From positions 124,001 through 188,000 of the forward strand of contig JAPJBO010000281.1 of assembly GCA_030068145.1 (NCBI GenBank): 64,000 bases of DNA, written 5' to 3'. Numbering within the stretch: position 1 is the stretch's first letter; each line of letters opens with the position of its first letter. Source of the stretch: Diplonema papillatum (lineage: Eukaryota > Euglenozoa > Diplonemea > Diplonemida > Diplonemidae). Position numbers and translations under genes: made by a program. The notes beneath the pieces are model-generated. The model was given only the letters and a program-made list of their open reading frames with translations, had not been told where the DNA came from and did not search any database. Shown piece by piece: positions 10,640 through 21,150 of the stretch.

Positions 10640-11060
10640 GTCCTACACGACAATCGACGCTGTCCAAGGGACGCCTTTCGAACTGCTGAACGTGTACACT
10701 ACCGTCCCGTAAATTCTCGTCTTTTTTTTTTTTTTTTTTTTTTGAATGAGCACCTGCGTTGTAGGGAGTGCTCGCGGAGGCTGCCAGTTGCAAAATCGCA
10801 GAGAGCCCGACAGTACATCACCTGAGGGGGGTAATCTCGGCATACATCGTGACACCTTTTGTATGTAGTTGGTTTTGCGAAACAACTGCTGTGTAGAAAA
10901 AGTAGTGTTACGTTCCCTCGTAGCTCGCCGGGAAAGGGCGCACGGCGTCAAGCCTGGCTGCATTGAGTTAAGCAAATTTGGTCAGCAGCCCCAAATAGCC
11001 AAATGTGTGCCTGGGACAACGAATTTCGCAAGATTCGTGCGCGTGTACAATCGTCCTGTT
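10640..11060. other. 5' flank of the receptor gene; no gene seen
   Basis: Contains a T tract of about 22 on the plus strand (10722-10743). No credible coding region. Confidence 0.4.
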
Positions 11061-11061
11061 T

Positions 11062-11180
11062 TTGACATGTTTTTTTTTTCCCCCCCGACGACGGCAGGTG
11101 TCAGACTAGCCCACCCGAAGGCAGTTGATTTCTTTAGGCAGGTTTACTCTACCGGCAGAAGTTGTTTGGGTTAACGACTT
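11062..11180 (-). repeat. Poly(A)-tailed repeat, well preserved copy
   Basis: On the plus strand: T tract, C run, CGACGACGGCAGGTGTCAGA, CTAGCCCACCCGAAGGCAGT, TGATTTCTTTAGGCAGGTTT and ACCGGCAGAAGTTGTTTGGG. On the minus strand it reads toward a poly(A) end. The motif CGGGATCGTCGGAAACACA lies just upstream in the same sense (11209-11227), as it does at several gene starts. Confidence 0.8.
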
Positions 11181-11208
11181 TATGTGCGGTCGACGATAAA
11201 CGTCGTTT

Positions 11209-11227
11209 TGTGTTTCCGACGATCCCG
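11209..11227 (-). promoter_or_regulatory. Copy of the CGGGATCGTCGGAAACACA motif
   Basis: Exact 19-base copy on the minus strand, not next to a recognised start codon here. Similar motifs stand directly before the hAT, J-domain and 27-kb gene start codons. Confidence 0.45.
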
Positions 11228-11523
11228 TGGGACGTACCGATTGGTGTCTTTCGACCTTTTGTTTGTTTGTGAGGTTCAGCTTGGTGCGTGTTCGGTGGGC
11301 GGGGGGGGTTGGATAGGAAGCTCTACTGTATCGGGCTAGACTTTAATTCATGCTTGAGCCAGGATGCCCACTCCGCTGGGCTCTTGGTAGCTGATCCGCT
11401 CGCATACACTTTTCATTACAGTGGCATTGCGCGCTGCGAAGTCGTTTTTTTTTTCCCCCCCCTGACGACAACTAAAGGGGGGGGGGGGGGGGGGCGAATA
11501 GTTGTACACGGTGCAGTAGTAAA

Positions 11524-11685
11524 CTTGTAAAATGACCCTTTTACTAGTAAATTTACTAGTAAACATTTTTACTAGTAAAATTTACACTTTTACTAGTAAA
11601 ATTTACAAGTGCACTAGTAAATTTTACTAGTGCACTTGTAAACTTTACTAGTGCACTAGTAAAAATTACAAGTGAATTCAGGTGT
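11524..11685 (+). repeat. Subterminal array of ACTAGTAAA/CTTGTAAA palindromic words (left)
   Basis: About ten overlapping copies of TTTACTAGTAAA-like and TTTACAAGTGCACTAGTAAA-like words. Each word is itself nearly palindromic. Arrays placed next to both ends are typical of transposase binding sites; that role is inferred. Confidence 0.75.
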
Positions 11686-13664
11686 TTTTCAGTCCAAAAC
11701 AGTGATTTATAGGGGGTTTTGCGTGAAAAATTGCGAGATCGAAAACTGGGGAGGTTTGGTCGATGTGCACTACCCCTCGGACTGAGTTGGGCAGGGTTGT
11801 TGGGAGCCTTGATGGGAATCATCTCCCCTGAGACAGCCGCGCCGTTGAAAAAGGATGAGAGGAGCAGCGCGCACCCAACTGGAACTGTACGCACTGTCCA
11901 GCCCCTTTACCCTGAGACTTTTGTTGAGGAAAAGCGTCTACAAAATGAGAAGAAACGGAGGCAAGAGAGACGCACTGTGAGTGGTGTCGTGCCAAATTCA
12001 CAACAGTGAAACACACTCTACAATGGCGACGTGAGCGGGGAGCGGGGAACCCTGGGCAGAAGCGGCCACCTGACTGTTGCGACTACTTCCAGTCGGTCCG
12101 AGCATGCCTGCCACTTCCCGACACGCTTCGGCACGGAGGCTTTGCCCAAGCAGGGATCTTGACATTGTTGTTGCCGCAGTGAGGAGTTCCACACAGCCCA
12201 TCAATGAAACACTCGGGCTCGACCATAATAGTCAGTGTGAGGTTTCGTAAACATGATAAGCGGACGAGGCAGCAGGAAGAGTGCTGAACGGACGAAGCGT
12301 CTTTGACGTGGATCGGTCTACCATGATGCAGGCCTCCAATATGTATGCGCCCAAGATGCCGCGAAAAAAAAAATTCCGGAAAAAAATTGGGGTTTTTTGA
12401 ATTTAAAAATTTTGGAACAAAAACTGCGGCAATTTTTGAGGAAGTTGAGCATTTTTTTTTTTTTTTTTTCCAAAATTTTTTTTGGGGGCCACGGCTCCGC
12501 GGGAGCGTTTTAAAAAGACACAAGGTTTTGACCCTGCATGTTACGGTATTTGCCTTTCAGAGTTGACCGCCAGGCACGTATCCACTTAGGCGGGGTTGGG
12601 TCGATGGGCATGAGGTAAAAAAATGTCCCTTGACAAATGGGTAGTCAGGCGCGAGAGATGCGTTGGGTTTCTTCTTGAGCGTACCAAGATCGTCGTTTAT
12701 TGGCGGCTCATACTTTTTCCTTCACTCAGCCAACCTCGAGCCACTTCGTTTGCACTCTGCATTTTTGCGTTTGCACTCTACCAAAGCAATGGGACAGACG
12801 GTGGACGCATCTTGGTCCACCTTCGGCACTGACCAACCGCAACCGGTCGCGATCAAACATCCTTCCACGCAAGGAAGATCTTGTGATTCCACCACAGGGC
12901 TATGGCGACCAATGGCTGGACCATGGCCAGGGTGCTTCGTTGCGAGTTGCTGGAGGGAACTCAGCGGGTTACGCAGCGCCGCGCACTGTTCGGGAACTCC
13001 TGGCGGCGGACCCATGCGCGACTACGGAGTGGAGCGAGTGCTGGCCAGCCGCAAAACTGCACCAAGTACACAGAACCCCCCGAAAAAAGTTGGCCGGACA
13101 AAAGCTGGACCACCAGAGCCCAAAATAGGTGAGTTGGACCATTTTGTCCGGTCCAACTTATTTCCGTTTACGGTATTTGCCTTTCAGAGTTGACCGCACT
13201 GTTGCCCACGACTCAGTCCAAAAAATGGATGCCAAGCCTGTCCGGCATAAGACGCACGCAGGCAGAGATATTCGTAACCTCCTGGGCCAAACGCAAGATA
13301 CCAGAGCGTCTTTTGCCGTGCAACTCTATTTCTGGTACCAGGACGTACCTGTGCACGACTCTGCTCTGAGAGGACAAGGACGCCACCTCCCTCGCGCTCC
13401 GTCTCTTCCGATGTTATTGTCCTGTGTTCCCACCGCATCGAGCCGCAGGGGGGTCGTGTTCGAGTGTTCACGTTTGCCTTGGAGTGGGGGAAACCTGGAT
13501 TGACGCGGTCTGCCTACGCGCGGGGCTCTCAAGCACTGGGTTGTCACTTTGCTCTGCTCTCCCAGCCCCATTTTGACGAGTTAGGTGAAAAAGAAGCCGG
13601 TTCTTCTGAATGTGTGCTTCACTTGCCACCGTTTCTTCTTTGTTTCACCCCAAAACACCTGAAA

Positions 13665-13805
13665 TCACTTGTAAATTTTACTAGTGCACTTGTAAATTTT
13701 ACAAGTGCACTTGTAAATTTTACAAGTGCACTTGTAAAATTTACTAGTGGCACTTGTAAACCATTTTCACTTGTAAAACCACTAGTAAATTTACTAGTGA
13801 AAGCC
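13665..13805 (-). repeat. Subterminal array (right), inverted relative to the left array
   Basis: CACTTGTAAATTTTACAAGT repeats about every 22 bases, with ACTAGT variants at the inner and outer edges. Next to it AACACCTGAAATCACTTG mirrors CAAGTGAATTCAGGTGTTTT at the inner edge of the left array. Confidence 0.75.
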
Positions 13806-13889
13806 TTTACTACTGCACCGTGTACTTATTCGACAGACACCTGTATACCAAAAAGATTTTTTTTATTTGACCCCCCCAATTATTTGCCA

Positions 13890-14290
13890 GACAGAGACAA
13901 CAGTATGCGACGGACAGCAGTCATGTAGCACCCAAAAATTGCCCTCCCATGTTTCCAGCAGATTTGCGTCATTTCGCAATACGCGATACTGCGCAAAGGC
14001 ACGGCATCCACAACTCGATCACCCTCCGCGGAGAGTCGCGATTGGTCCCTTGGATTGGCATTGTGCTAGGCCTTCAACAGCATCCCCAGCTCCACAGAAG
14101 TTCGAGCCAGGAAGTGGACCCGGCGACGAAGTAGTTGGGTCCTGTTTTCTCGTGAAACAGCACCCAGCGACCTGAGGGCCGTTGGTCTGTGTAAGGGAGT
14201 CCAGTGTCAAGGCCATTTTCACCTGCCAAAGGCCGTTGCAGGTGCTTTGTCCGTCCCCAATCTGCGCCAACACCTGCATGAAAACTCTGT
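13890..14290. other. No gene seen
   Basis: No coding region or repeat that I can support. Confidence 0.3.
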
Positions 14291-14309
14291 TTGATGACCA
14301 CTATTACGC

Positions 14310-14420
14310 ATGCGGTACGAGGACGTGCGGTGCCGCAGGCCCGGGCAATGCTGCAAGCGAGGGCACCACGGAGCACGGCCAGCGTTGAAGCGAGGGCCTG
14401 TCGGCCAACAGGGGGTGCCG
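14310..14420 (+). pseudogene. Fragment of the LINE-3 protein C-terminus
   Basis: Translates to RCRRPGQCCKRGHH followed by a Pro-rich tail, matching the last Cys/His block of the LINE-3 protein (SRRPGHCCRKGHH) and the start of its basic tail. The match fades downstream. This is a diverged 3' piece of a LINE-3 copy. Confidence 0.7.
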
Positions 14421-14699
14421 GAGCCAAAGCCGCGGCCACAGGGCCCACAACCAACGGATCGGGCGCGTGTCGGAGCAAGCGGGTCGACCGCGGGACCACC
14501 GACGAACGGTTAACGTGCGTTAGGGACGGACGGCGCCTGCCCGCGAAAGCGCGGACGCGACGACGTGCAAGCAGGTGGAAGCGCACGCAAGAAGCCGAGG
14601 CCGCAGCAGCCGTCGAAGGTGGCGAAGCAAGGAACATAGGGGAATCGAGATCCCGGCCGCGGGGACAACCCGCGAGGGGGCTGCGCTGAATCATCTGGT

Positions 14700-14800
14700 G
14701 ATTCCTCGGGCTCGTCAAACTGCACAGCGGACGTGAAGCGCACCGGTGACAAACAGTACGCGGGGCAAGAAGCGACCGAAGCATGGCACAACACATGCAA
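14700..14800. repeat. Repeat shared with 42.30-42.36 kb
   Basis: GCGGGGCAAGAAGCGACCGA and about 30 flanking bases recur near 42333. On the minus strand both encode ASVASCPAY. The origin is unknown. Confidence 0.5.
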
Positions 14801-14954
14801 AGAGGTAGCGGCTTGTGCAGTCTCACAGATTGTTGCTGCATATCAAGTTCAAACTACTGCTGCAACTACGTTCCGTTTCACCTTGCCCTGAAGTGCAGAT
14901 GCCGTGCTGCTGAGTGACAGTCCGGACCGGAAATAACCCGGACCGGGAAAAGTC

Positions 14955-14974
14955 TGGAACGCTGGAGCGTTCCA
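14955..14974. repeat. Perfect short hairpin in a CCGGACC-rich segment
   Basis: TGGAACGCT and AGCGTTCCA separated by two bases, within a stretch (14925-15015) with several inverted copies of GTCCGGACCGG-like words. It may be a small palindromic element. Confidence 0.5.
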
Positions 14975-15534
14975 TGTTTATTCCGGATTAAAATATTGCC
15001 GGCCCGGACTTACAGCAGTCCAGAATGCATTTCTGATTGGGGTATTTAGATAGGCGCGGGGCGACGTCACTGACCTAGACACACGGGCAAGACGGCGGAA
15101 GCTGGCCGCCCGCTAGTTCTTCTCGTAGCTCGTGATATCCTTCACGATATCTTCACGCGGCAAGTACTTCGGACCCAAGCGGTACTGCGCAGATTGTAAA
15201 TCGTATTGATGTTCGAGGACAAAGAAACATCAGGATCGTTTGATGTTTCTTTATGGCCGGGTGCGGTCCGTGCTGTGTTTTCAGAGTGTAAGTTCACATT
15301 TTATGTCTTCAGGTCGTGGCTATTCGCGTCGCTCATTCACCCGCCTTGTCGTCTGGTATCTCATACACTCCGCCGAACGTGTGATCGAGGACTTTGTTCA
15401 GAGCCATCTCTTTGGCTGTCAAGGCGGCACCCCCGCCATCCCGGGGCCATACCCCCATGCGCCGCCCTTGACGATGGCCTGGCTGATGAATCGGCATGTT
15501 TCCTTCGGTTGCACCAAATAATTTTTCTTATTAA

Positions 15535-15722
15535 CCCCCCCAATTATTCGCCGACGAAGTTGGGCCAAAAAGATTTTTTTTATTTGCCCAAATCAAATAG
15601 TTGTCAGGTACAATTATTCGCCCCCCCCCCCCCCTTTAGTGTCAGACTAGCCTACCCGAAGGCATTGGAGGGATTTCTTTAGGCAAGGTTTCTCTACCGG
15701 CGGAAGTTGTTTGGGTTCGCAC
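15535..15722 (-). repeat. Poly(A)-tailed repeat interrupted by an AAGGGG/CCCCTT-ended element
   Basis: The repeat body (GTGTCAGACTAGCCTACCCG... to CGGCGGAAGTTGTTTGGG) starts at 15645 directly after CCCCTTTA. The missing 5' part of the plus-strand block has been replaced by sequence with ATTATTCGCCCC next to the C run, as at the ends of the 11.5-kb element. This supports insertion at TA. Confidence 0.65.
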
Positions 15723-15729
15723 ACCACGC

Positions 15730-16740
15730 CGCTACTTCTTTGCAGCAAAGAGCTCCTCTGGAGGACTCCTTTTCAAGCATTCTCATGCATCTTCCTTCTA
15801 CTTACGTTGTCTACCACAGGGCCGCAGCTGCTGCTCTGTGCTCACCGTCGTGTGATACAAGATCGTAGACAAGCCGGGTAATGATCTGGTGTGTTGCACG
15901 CCGTGACAGTGCAGGACACTGGGTTTCGAACAGGGGGCAAGGGAAGACGGACGAGAGCGAGGACCGAAGATGCAATGTTTTCCAAAGACGCGGGAGGGTA
16001 TTAATCTTGTACAAGTGTTAAGCGCTCGTCGAATACACCAGTTCTACCGTGTTTAGGACACCATCTACCCATCCTTGCATCCTAGTCGGGGATGACATTC
16101 CCCGCGATCCAGCAACTGTGCTGTGACGAACAAAGTTTTCTTTCACCAGTTCGTCGGCTTGGCAACAACCACTCATCCGAGGTGGGATAGGGTTGCAAAC
16201 GAAGCAGAACGGGACTACCGACGTACTGGAGTGTCATAACAGGAGAACGGAGGAGAGCAGGCAAATCCGCAAACCCGTTGTTGATGAGATGAAATCGCCT
16301 TCTTCTACTGCATGCACTGCTGCTGCTGGTGTAGTATCACCCGCTGTGTATCCTCTACCAGGTGCCTACACTTACGTTGCTGCTGCTACGTGAACCGTGC
16401 ACCACCATCACGTGTGTGTGTATAGTACTATACTACGCAGATAGCATCTAGGACCGCTCCACCCACGCGGTGTGAGTATCCACTCACCTCCTGATGCACG
16501 TCGATACTAACCACACTGCTTGCCGATTCACATGGACAAGTCGCAACCCTGAAAACTACTGTATGCACGGACGGATAGCGGTCCCTCCGCTTCCAAAGTT
16601 GCGAGCAGGCCAAGCCGACGAGCTTGCGAAAGAAAACCTTTGTTCGCCACAGCACAGCACAATCGCTCGCGGGAAAAATGCCATCCCCGCCCAGGGTACT
16701 CCACACGGCTGACCGATTTCCGTGGACAACGGTTGCAAGC
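15730..16740. other. No gene seen; an inverted repeat is present
   Basis: The block at about 16115-16165 (GACGAACAAAGTTTTCTTTC) is found inverted at about 16600-16650. No coding region is supported. Confidence 0.4.
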
Positions 16741-16744
16741 GAAG

Positions 16745-17020
16745 AGCAGTCACACCTCGCCCAAGTTTTCGCAAAGTCAACAATCTGGCAAAGGAATCCC
16801 TGTTCGTCAGCACGATGGGCTGGGCGGCCTAAAGCGGTCGCACCTCGACCAAGTTTTCGAGCAGCCCGTGCGCATGCGCGAAGCCAACAAGCTGGCGCAG
16901 GAAGCCCCTGCACGATGGGCCGGGCGGTGCAGACGGCCGCAGAGCGGCGAAGAGCGGTCACCTCGTCCAAGTTTTCGAGCAGCCGTGCGCATGCGCGAAG
17001 CCAACAAGCTGGCGAAGGGG
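16745..17020 (-). pseudogene. Tandem partial copies of the phosphatase gene 3' end
   Basis: On the plus strand the block AAGTTTTCGAGCAGCC plus CGTGCGCATGCGCGAAGCCA and ACAAGCTGGCG recurs at about 16849 and 16968, with a diverged copy at about 16763. The fourth copy, at about 17032, is the real gene end (residues about 285-304). Only the last 40-60 codons are duplicated, and the copies are in mixed frames. Confidence 0.8.
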
Positions 17021-17935
17021 TCACACCTCGTCCAAGCTTTCGAGCAGCCCGTGCGCATGCGCGAAGCCAACAAGCTGGCGCAGGAAGCCTCTGTTCGTCA
17101 GCACGATGGGCCGGGCAGTGCACACGGCCCGCAGCGCGGCGAATAGCCGCATGCGCCGCCCGAGCAGCAGGAAGCACACGACCAACGCGGTGGAGCGGTT
17201 CACACCCCCGTAGCAGTGGACGTACACCCCGCCGGGCGTTGCCGAATGCTCTTCGATGAACGCAATGGCTTGCTCCGCGTGCTGGACGATCGGGTAGTCA
17301 ATCGAGTCGTCGCAGTCGATCTCGAGATACGGGACCGCCTTACCCGACGTGTCGACCATACGCGGGCAGCAGTTCACAATACCCGCAGGCACACGCTCCG
17401 ACTGCAACAGCACCTCCATCCCCGCGGCTCCGGCGAGGAACAAGCCGTCGACGATCTCGGCCGGCGGCTTCGTGTCCACGCTCGCGCCTTCCCGCCTGAA
17501 CCGGGACACAAAGTCAACCGCCTTCGTCAAGAACAACTCGTCCGGCATCGGGTACCGCTGCGCCTCCCGCCTGAGCACCGCGAGTTGAGCCTGCATGCCG
17601 ACCAGCAGTTCGACGGTCGCTCCGCTGATTTCGTCCGACCCGCGGGCGAGGGACAGGACGGTCTCGGTCTCCCCGGTGTCGGGGTTGCGGAGCGGGATTT
17701 CAACGCCGTGCCTGCTTTGCTTCGCCAAGATTTGGCAGCAGGCATCCTCCCCGAGGGCGACCGCCAGGCTCAGGGGGGTGTGCAGGAAGCCGTCGGTGTG
17801 CTCGGCGGTTTGCTTGAAGTAGTACGAGGCGACCCCTTTCCGGTGGGCGTCCTTCACAACCTCGTCGAGCTTTTCTTCGGTGTACTGCCCACTGTGCACT
17901 TTTCGGACTACGCCGTGCAGGAACCCAGCTTCCAT
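17021..17935 (-). CDS. Dual-specificity protein phosphatase
   Basis: A 304-residue protein with a dual-specificity phosphatase domain in its C-terminal half. The active-site loop is VYVHCYGGVNRST, giving catalytic Cys241 and Arg247 in the CX5R pattern. Asp207-Asp210 (EIDCDDS) is where the general acid is expected, and RPIVLTNRGFLRQL near the end fits the last helix of the family. It would remove phosphate from Tyr and Ser/Thr residues of protein substrates. The N-terminal 110 residues include an ankyrin-like segment (about 51-100, TPLSLAVALGEDACCQIL). The start is the only ATG in good position, and the frame is uninterrupted, so the gene may have no intron here. Copies of the 3' end follow directly downstream. 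Confidence 0.85.
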   Translation of the reverse strand: MEAGFLHGVVRKVHSGQYTEEKLDEVVKDAHRKGVASYYFKQTAEHTDGFLHTPLSLAVALGEDACCQILAKQSRHGVEIPLRNPDTGETETVLSLARGSDEISGATVELLVGMQAQLAVLRREAQRYPMPDELFLTKAVDFVSRFRREGASVDTKPPAEIVDGLFLAGAAGMEVLLQSERVPAGIVNCCPRMVDTSGKAVPYLEIDCDDSIDYPIVQHAEQAIAFIEEHSATPGGVYVHCYGGVNRSTALVVCFLLLGRRMRLFAALRAVCTARPIVLTNRGFLRQLVGFAHAHGLLESLDEV

Positions 17936-18029
17936 GGTTCCGCGAGCAAGGAGTTGGAGAGCGGTCGGGGAGGCAACGGAAATACTCCACCCCCCCCCCC
18001 CTATCTTTTACATGAGCCACCTTGGAAGG

Positions 18030-18320
18030 AAATGCTCGACAAAAGCTGCCCAGACAAAGGAACCGAAAGGATTCCAAGTGCTGCAGCTACCGAACCACGT
18101 GTTGAACGGACGTGAGGTCGATGCGGGTCTACCCCTGCACGACAAGACACACAAACACAACAGGTCCAAAGTCCTGAGTGAAAAAAAACACCACACGGTG
18201 GGTGTGAGCGAAGAACAAAACAGATTGAATTCGTAGTGGATGTGCCCCTCTACCTTCATATTACCTCCCTTCCATTTGGAGTCAAAAGCAGCTAGTCGAG
18301 TATTTCTGCCAGATACGATG
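18030..18320 (+). repeat. Interspersed repeat, about 290 bases
   Basis: Matches 41575-41860 in the opposite orientation and 5257-5345 in part. Shared blocks include GAACCACGTGTTGAACGGAC, ACACAAACACAACAGGTC and CCTCCCTTCCATT. It has no coding character. The T/A tract (GTGAAAAAAAACACC) is internal and not terminal. Confidence 0.7.
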
Positions 18321-19108
18321 ATGAGCGCATCCACCGTTTATTGGTTGCCTCGGGTTTGACGTGGACTATGGAGTGCCATCAGCATGCGACTGAATCCCGA
18401 ACCCGAAGCGCCTAACACCGGAAGGGTCACACGTTTCCCGCTCGTGCAAATCGGAGTTGGGCCAAGTTCTCCGCATGTTGGGATCTGAGCCCCAGACAGT
18501 TTGCTCAATTCGGAGTTTTCGGCTTTTAGGCTGTTTCTTGTTGGCAAAGAGCGAGTGGGTCCAAATACGCGGGGAGGCTAGACTGGAGTCAAACTCCTTG
18601 GAGGAAAGAAGAGAGGGAACAAGGGATTCGTAGACGAAGGGGAGAGAAGCTCTGGACGAACTTATACCCGAAGGGCGGACTTGGCGTGCCTGGGGTGGAC
18701 TTGTTTGGCAGCTCTAAACGCACATACCACCACGTGAGCAACCAGCAACACCACTCCGAAAATTTGTGTTGTGCGGGCGGCTTTTATTTCGTAGTAACAA
18801 TGCTTTGTAAACACGAAAGAGAACGCTGTCAGCGTGTTTGGGAGAAGATTAGCCTAACGATCATATTCACTCACGATCAATCACTAACAGGCTAATCCTC
18901 CCCCGGCACGTACAAACAAACACACGCCTGTTCTTTTTTGCGGTCTCATTTTCACGGCACGGTAGTAAGAAACGGGGTATAAAAGTTCTTCGGCACAAGT
19001 GATGCAGCCTTGCCTTGGTAGGTGCACGATGGCACCGTTACCAGGCGCGTGAGACGGCCATGACGAAGATGACCGCCAGGAAAAAGCGTCGGGCCGTGCT
19101 TGAACACA
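18321..19108. other. No gene seen
   Basis: No coding region or recognised repeat. Confidence 0.35.
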
Positions 19109-19752
19109 GGTTGGGGCGATCCACCTAATTTCTAGCAGAAAAAATCACAGAATTCCAAATCAATTCACAACTTTTCACAACTTTTCGTCGTCTTGTTGCG
19201 TTAGTGGGGAGTCATTTGCAAGCAAATGAGTACCACACTATGCCAGCTTTTCGCTACGTGACTCCAGAAGGGTCACTTTTTCCGCGCTTTCGGCGCGGCG
19301 CAACTCTAGTCGGTTGCAACTGTTGTTGGCAGTTGCTCACGATCTCATAATCCGAAAAGGAATCGGAATCTTCGCTTTCTCGTTTGCGCCGATAGGCACG
19401 CCGCGATGCGGAGGACGCGAGTAGCCGGGAAGAGCCGGCGGGAGGGCGCGATCGTTGTGTGACCCGTGGAGGGTCGGAACCAGAATCAGTAAAAGGGCCC
19501 GAGTCAGGGCCTGCCATCGAAGAGGACAACTTTTCGTCGTCTTGTTGCGTTAGTGGGGAGTCATTTGCAAGCAAATGAGTACCACACTATGCCAGCTTTT
19601 CGCTACGTGACTCCAGAAGGGTCACTTTTTCCGCGCTTTCGGCGCGGCGCAACTTTGCAGACCTTTGCAGAGCTCTGCAGAACAATGTGTCAAACCTAAT
19701 TATGAAAAGTTGTGATTTTTTGTGCTAAAAAATAGGTGGATCACCCCACAGG
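19109..19752. mobile_element. Small inverted-repeat element with a duplicated internal block
   Basis: The ends are inverted copies of GGGGYGATCCACCTAAWTT followed by TAGCA and an A run with ATCACA. Inside, a block of about 139 bases is present twice in direct orientation (about 19176-19312 and 19534-19672), flanking a short open frame. Each block contains CATTTGCAAGCAAATG, a near-palindrome. Confidence 0.7.
19254..19574 (-). CDS. Short open frame with the NDSPLTQQ-D motif
   Basis: A Ser/Arg-rich frame of about 106 residues inside the small element. Its start (LANDSPLTQQDD) is shared with the frame at 56.1-56.8 kb (HANDSPLTQQED) and, in part, with 48.65 kb and 55.66 kb. The rest is low-complexity. 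I do not recognise a family. It may be a captured exon or the remnant of an element protein. Confidence 0.4.
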   Translation of the reverse strand: MLANDSPLTQQDDEKLSSSMAGPDSGPFTDSGSDPPRVTQRSRPPAGSSRLLASSASRRAYRRKRESEDSDSFSDYEIVSNCQQQLQPTRVAPRRKRGKSDPSGVT

Positions 19753-19814
19753 TTCGAGTTTGGTGTCGGTCTATGTCGGACATGCAGCTTCTTCTTCAAG
19801 AGGAGTGTGCGGAA

Positions 19815-19960
19815 CACACAGAGAAAGAGAGAGATGAGTTAAAGTGCAGGGACCATCTCTCCGGGGAGTATCCGGTCGCCCCACTGCTGCCCCGCACTAC
19901 TGCGGCGGGCGTAAGTCGTCACGTCGGAGGCGCGGCGCGAGCCGCGGCCAGGTACACATA
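19815..19960 (-). mobile_element. LINE-1 3' fragment
   Basis: GA-rich start, then GTGCAGGGACCATCTCTCCG GGGAGTATCCGG and a TACTGCGGCGGGCGTAAGTCG-like end, matching 62-160 of the window. 5'-truncated to about 140 bases. Confidence 0.75.
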
Positions 19961-20189
19961 AAGGGTGCATGGGCAAAGTGGATTGCCAGCCAGGGAGCAT
20001 TTCCAGCCGAATGCTGCGGTTGCCAACGGAATTGACGACGGCGTGCCTTTCCGCACGAAGATTCCCAGAGATACCCCAAACCACGAGGCGAGGGGAGTGC
20101 CCCGTCTGTCACTACCGGGGAAGCCCCCGCGGGAACGTGAGCTGACAAGTGTGCTGGAGGTTTTATTCCTCCCTGTCTTGGATTCCACA

Positions 20190-21030
20190 TACTGGACCAT
20201 ATCTAGACGGCCGAATGCACACTCCAAGGTACGCGTACGCGCGGCACTGTGCAATTGGATCTTTCGGATTTGAGAGAGAGAGACGAGTTAGAGTGCAAGG
20301 ACCATCTCTCCGAGGAGTATCCGGTCGCCCCACTACCATCCCGTACTACTACGGCGGGCGCAAGTCGTTGCGCCGTGGGCGCGGAGCGAGCCGTGGCCCT
20401 GTCAAAGATGATTGTTGCACCGATGGTGGCGCAGCCGGGGGCGTTCTGACTGGCGGACGAGACCGCCTGGCAGGCGTGTGTTGACACGTTGTTTCGCGGG
20501 CTCTCCTCCTTTTGGCAATATGGATTTGATTGTGCATTGGAGTCGAGCGGGTATGTGTACTCGCATCAGAACAACGAGCATTTCAAGCTTCGCCTTATTG
20601 CGTCTGCGGGAGACGATGGTGGAAGTGGTGCTCGAAGGCGGAAGACGATTCGTCGCGTTTGAAGGAGGTCAGAATGCCGTACAGATCCGCCCACGCGGGA
20701 TCAGCCTGCACGACGGCATCGGCGACACGACGCAGCGTGCGCTGCGCGGCCTCGTCGTGGAACGCGGAGGACTGCAGGTTGGCCCCCGCCGCCGCCGCAG
20801 CGAGGAGCTGCTGCACGAACTTGAACACGACGTCCCTCCGAACACGCCTCAGCCCCACTTTCCGGTCGCGACCAACGGCCTCGCCGCAGGACCCGTCTCA
20901 CGCCGCGCCGCCCACCTCGTCGAAGACGCTGCCGGCAGGAACCCGAGAAATGCTTTCATCACGTCGTTTCCCTTCGAAACTGGCCGCCCGGTTGCGGTCC
21001 ACCCTCCACCCACGAAACCATATTTAGACG
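20190..21030 (-). pseudogene. Tandem partial copy of the 21.2-21.8 kb gene, interrupted by a LINE-1 fragment
   Basis: Matches 21030-21560 closely (for example VVFKFVQQLLAAAAAG and FHDEAAQRTLRRVADAVVQA in the minus frames). The copy lacks the 5' part and carries a frame break near 20850. It shares CTAGACGGCCGAATGCACAC in the flank. It is split by the LINE-1 insertion at 20278-20519. Confidence 0.75.
20278..20519 (-). mobile_element. LINE-1 5'-truncated insertion with target duplication
   Basis: About 242 bases matching the LINE-1 3' end. The flanks repeat GGATTTGA (left 20269-20278, right 20521-20530). The undisturbed target can be read in the sister copy near 21082-21095 (TTTAAATTTGATTGT). 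The GA run lies directly at the left junction. Confidence 0.8.
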
Positions 21031-21150
21031 GCCGAATGCACACTCCAAGGTACGCGTACGGGCGGCACTGTGCAATTGGATCTTTTAAATTTGATTGTTC
21101 ATTAAAGCCGAGCGGGTTTGTAGGCTAGGAGCATCAGAACAACGAGCATT

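Larger units (their letters stand above)
11475..13836. mobile_element. DNA element with AAGGGG ends and subterminal palindromic arrays
   Basis: The left end starts AAGGGG directly after TA, inside a poly(A)-tailed repeat. Inverted arms carry CGAATAGTTGTACACGGTGC (11495-11514) and its counterpart at 13815-13834 (GCACCGTGTACTTATTCG). Just inside each arm lies an array of ACTAGTAAA/CTTGTAAATTTTAC words (11524-11685 and 13665-13805), the second inverted relative to the first. The interior has a 28-base direct repeat (12541-12568 and 13168-13195) and no recognisable transposase, so this copy is probably non-autonomous. The right terminus is worn; related right ends are seen at 15.64 kb and both ends at 41.27-41.42 kb. 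Confidence 0.65.

Noticed and set aside
12663-13193. Transposase frame inside the 11.5-kb element
   Set aside because: 176 codons without any catalytic motif or recognisable domain; composition is unremarkable.
16624-17259. Coding repeat protein on the plus strand across the phosphatase 3' copies
   Set aside because: The repeats are explained as tandem copies of the phosphatase 3' end on the minus strand; frames shift between units.
17216-18115. Plus-strand 299-codon frame over the phosphatase
   Set aside because: Antisense shadow; the minus strand encodes the recognisable phosphatase.
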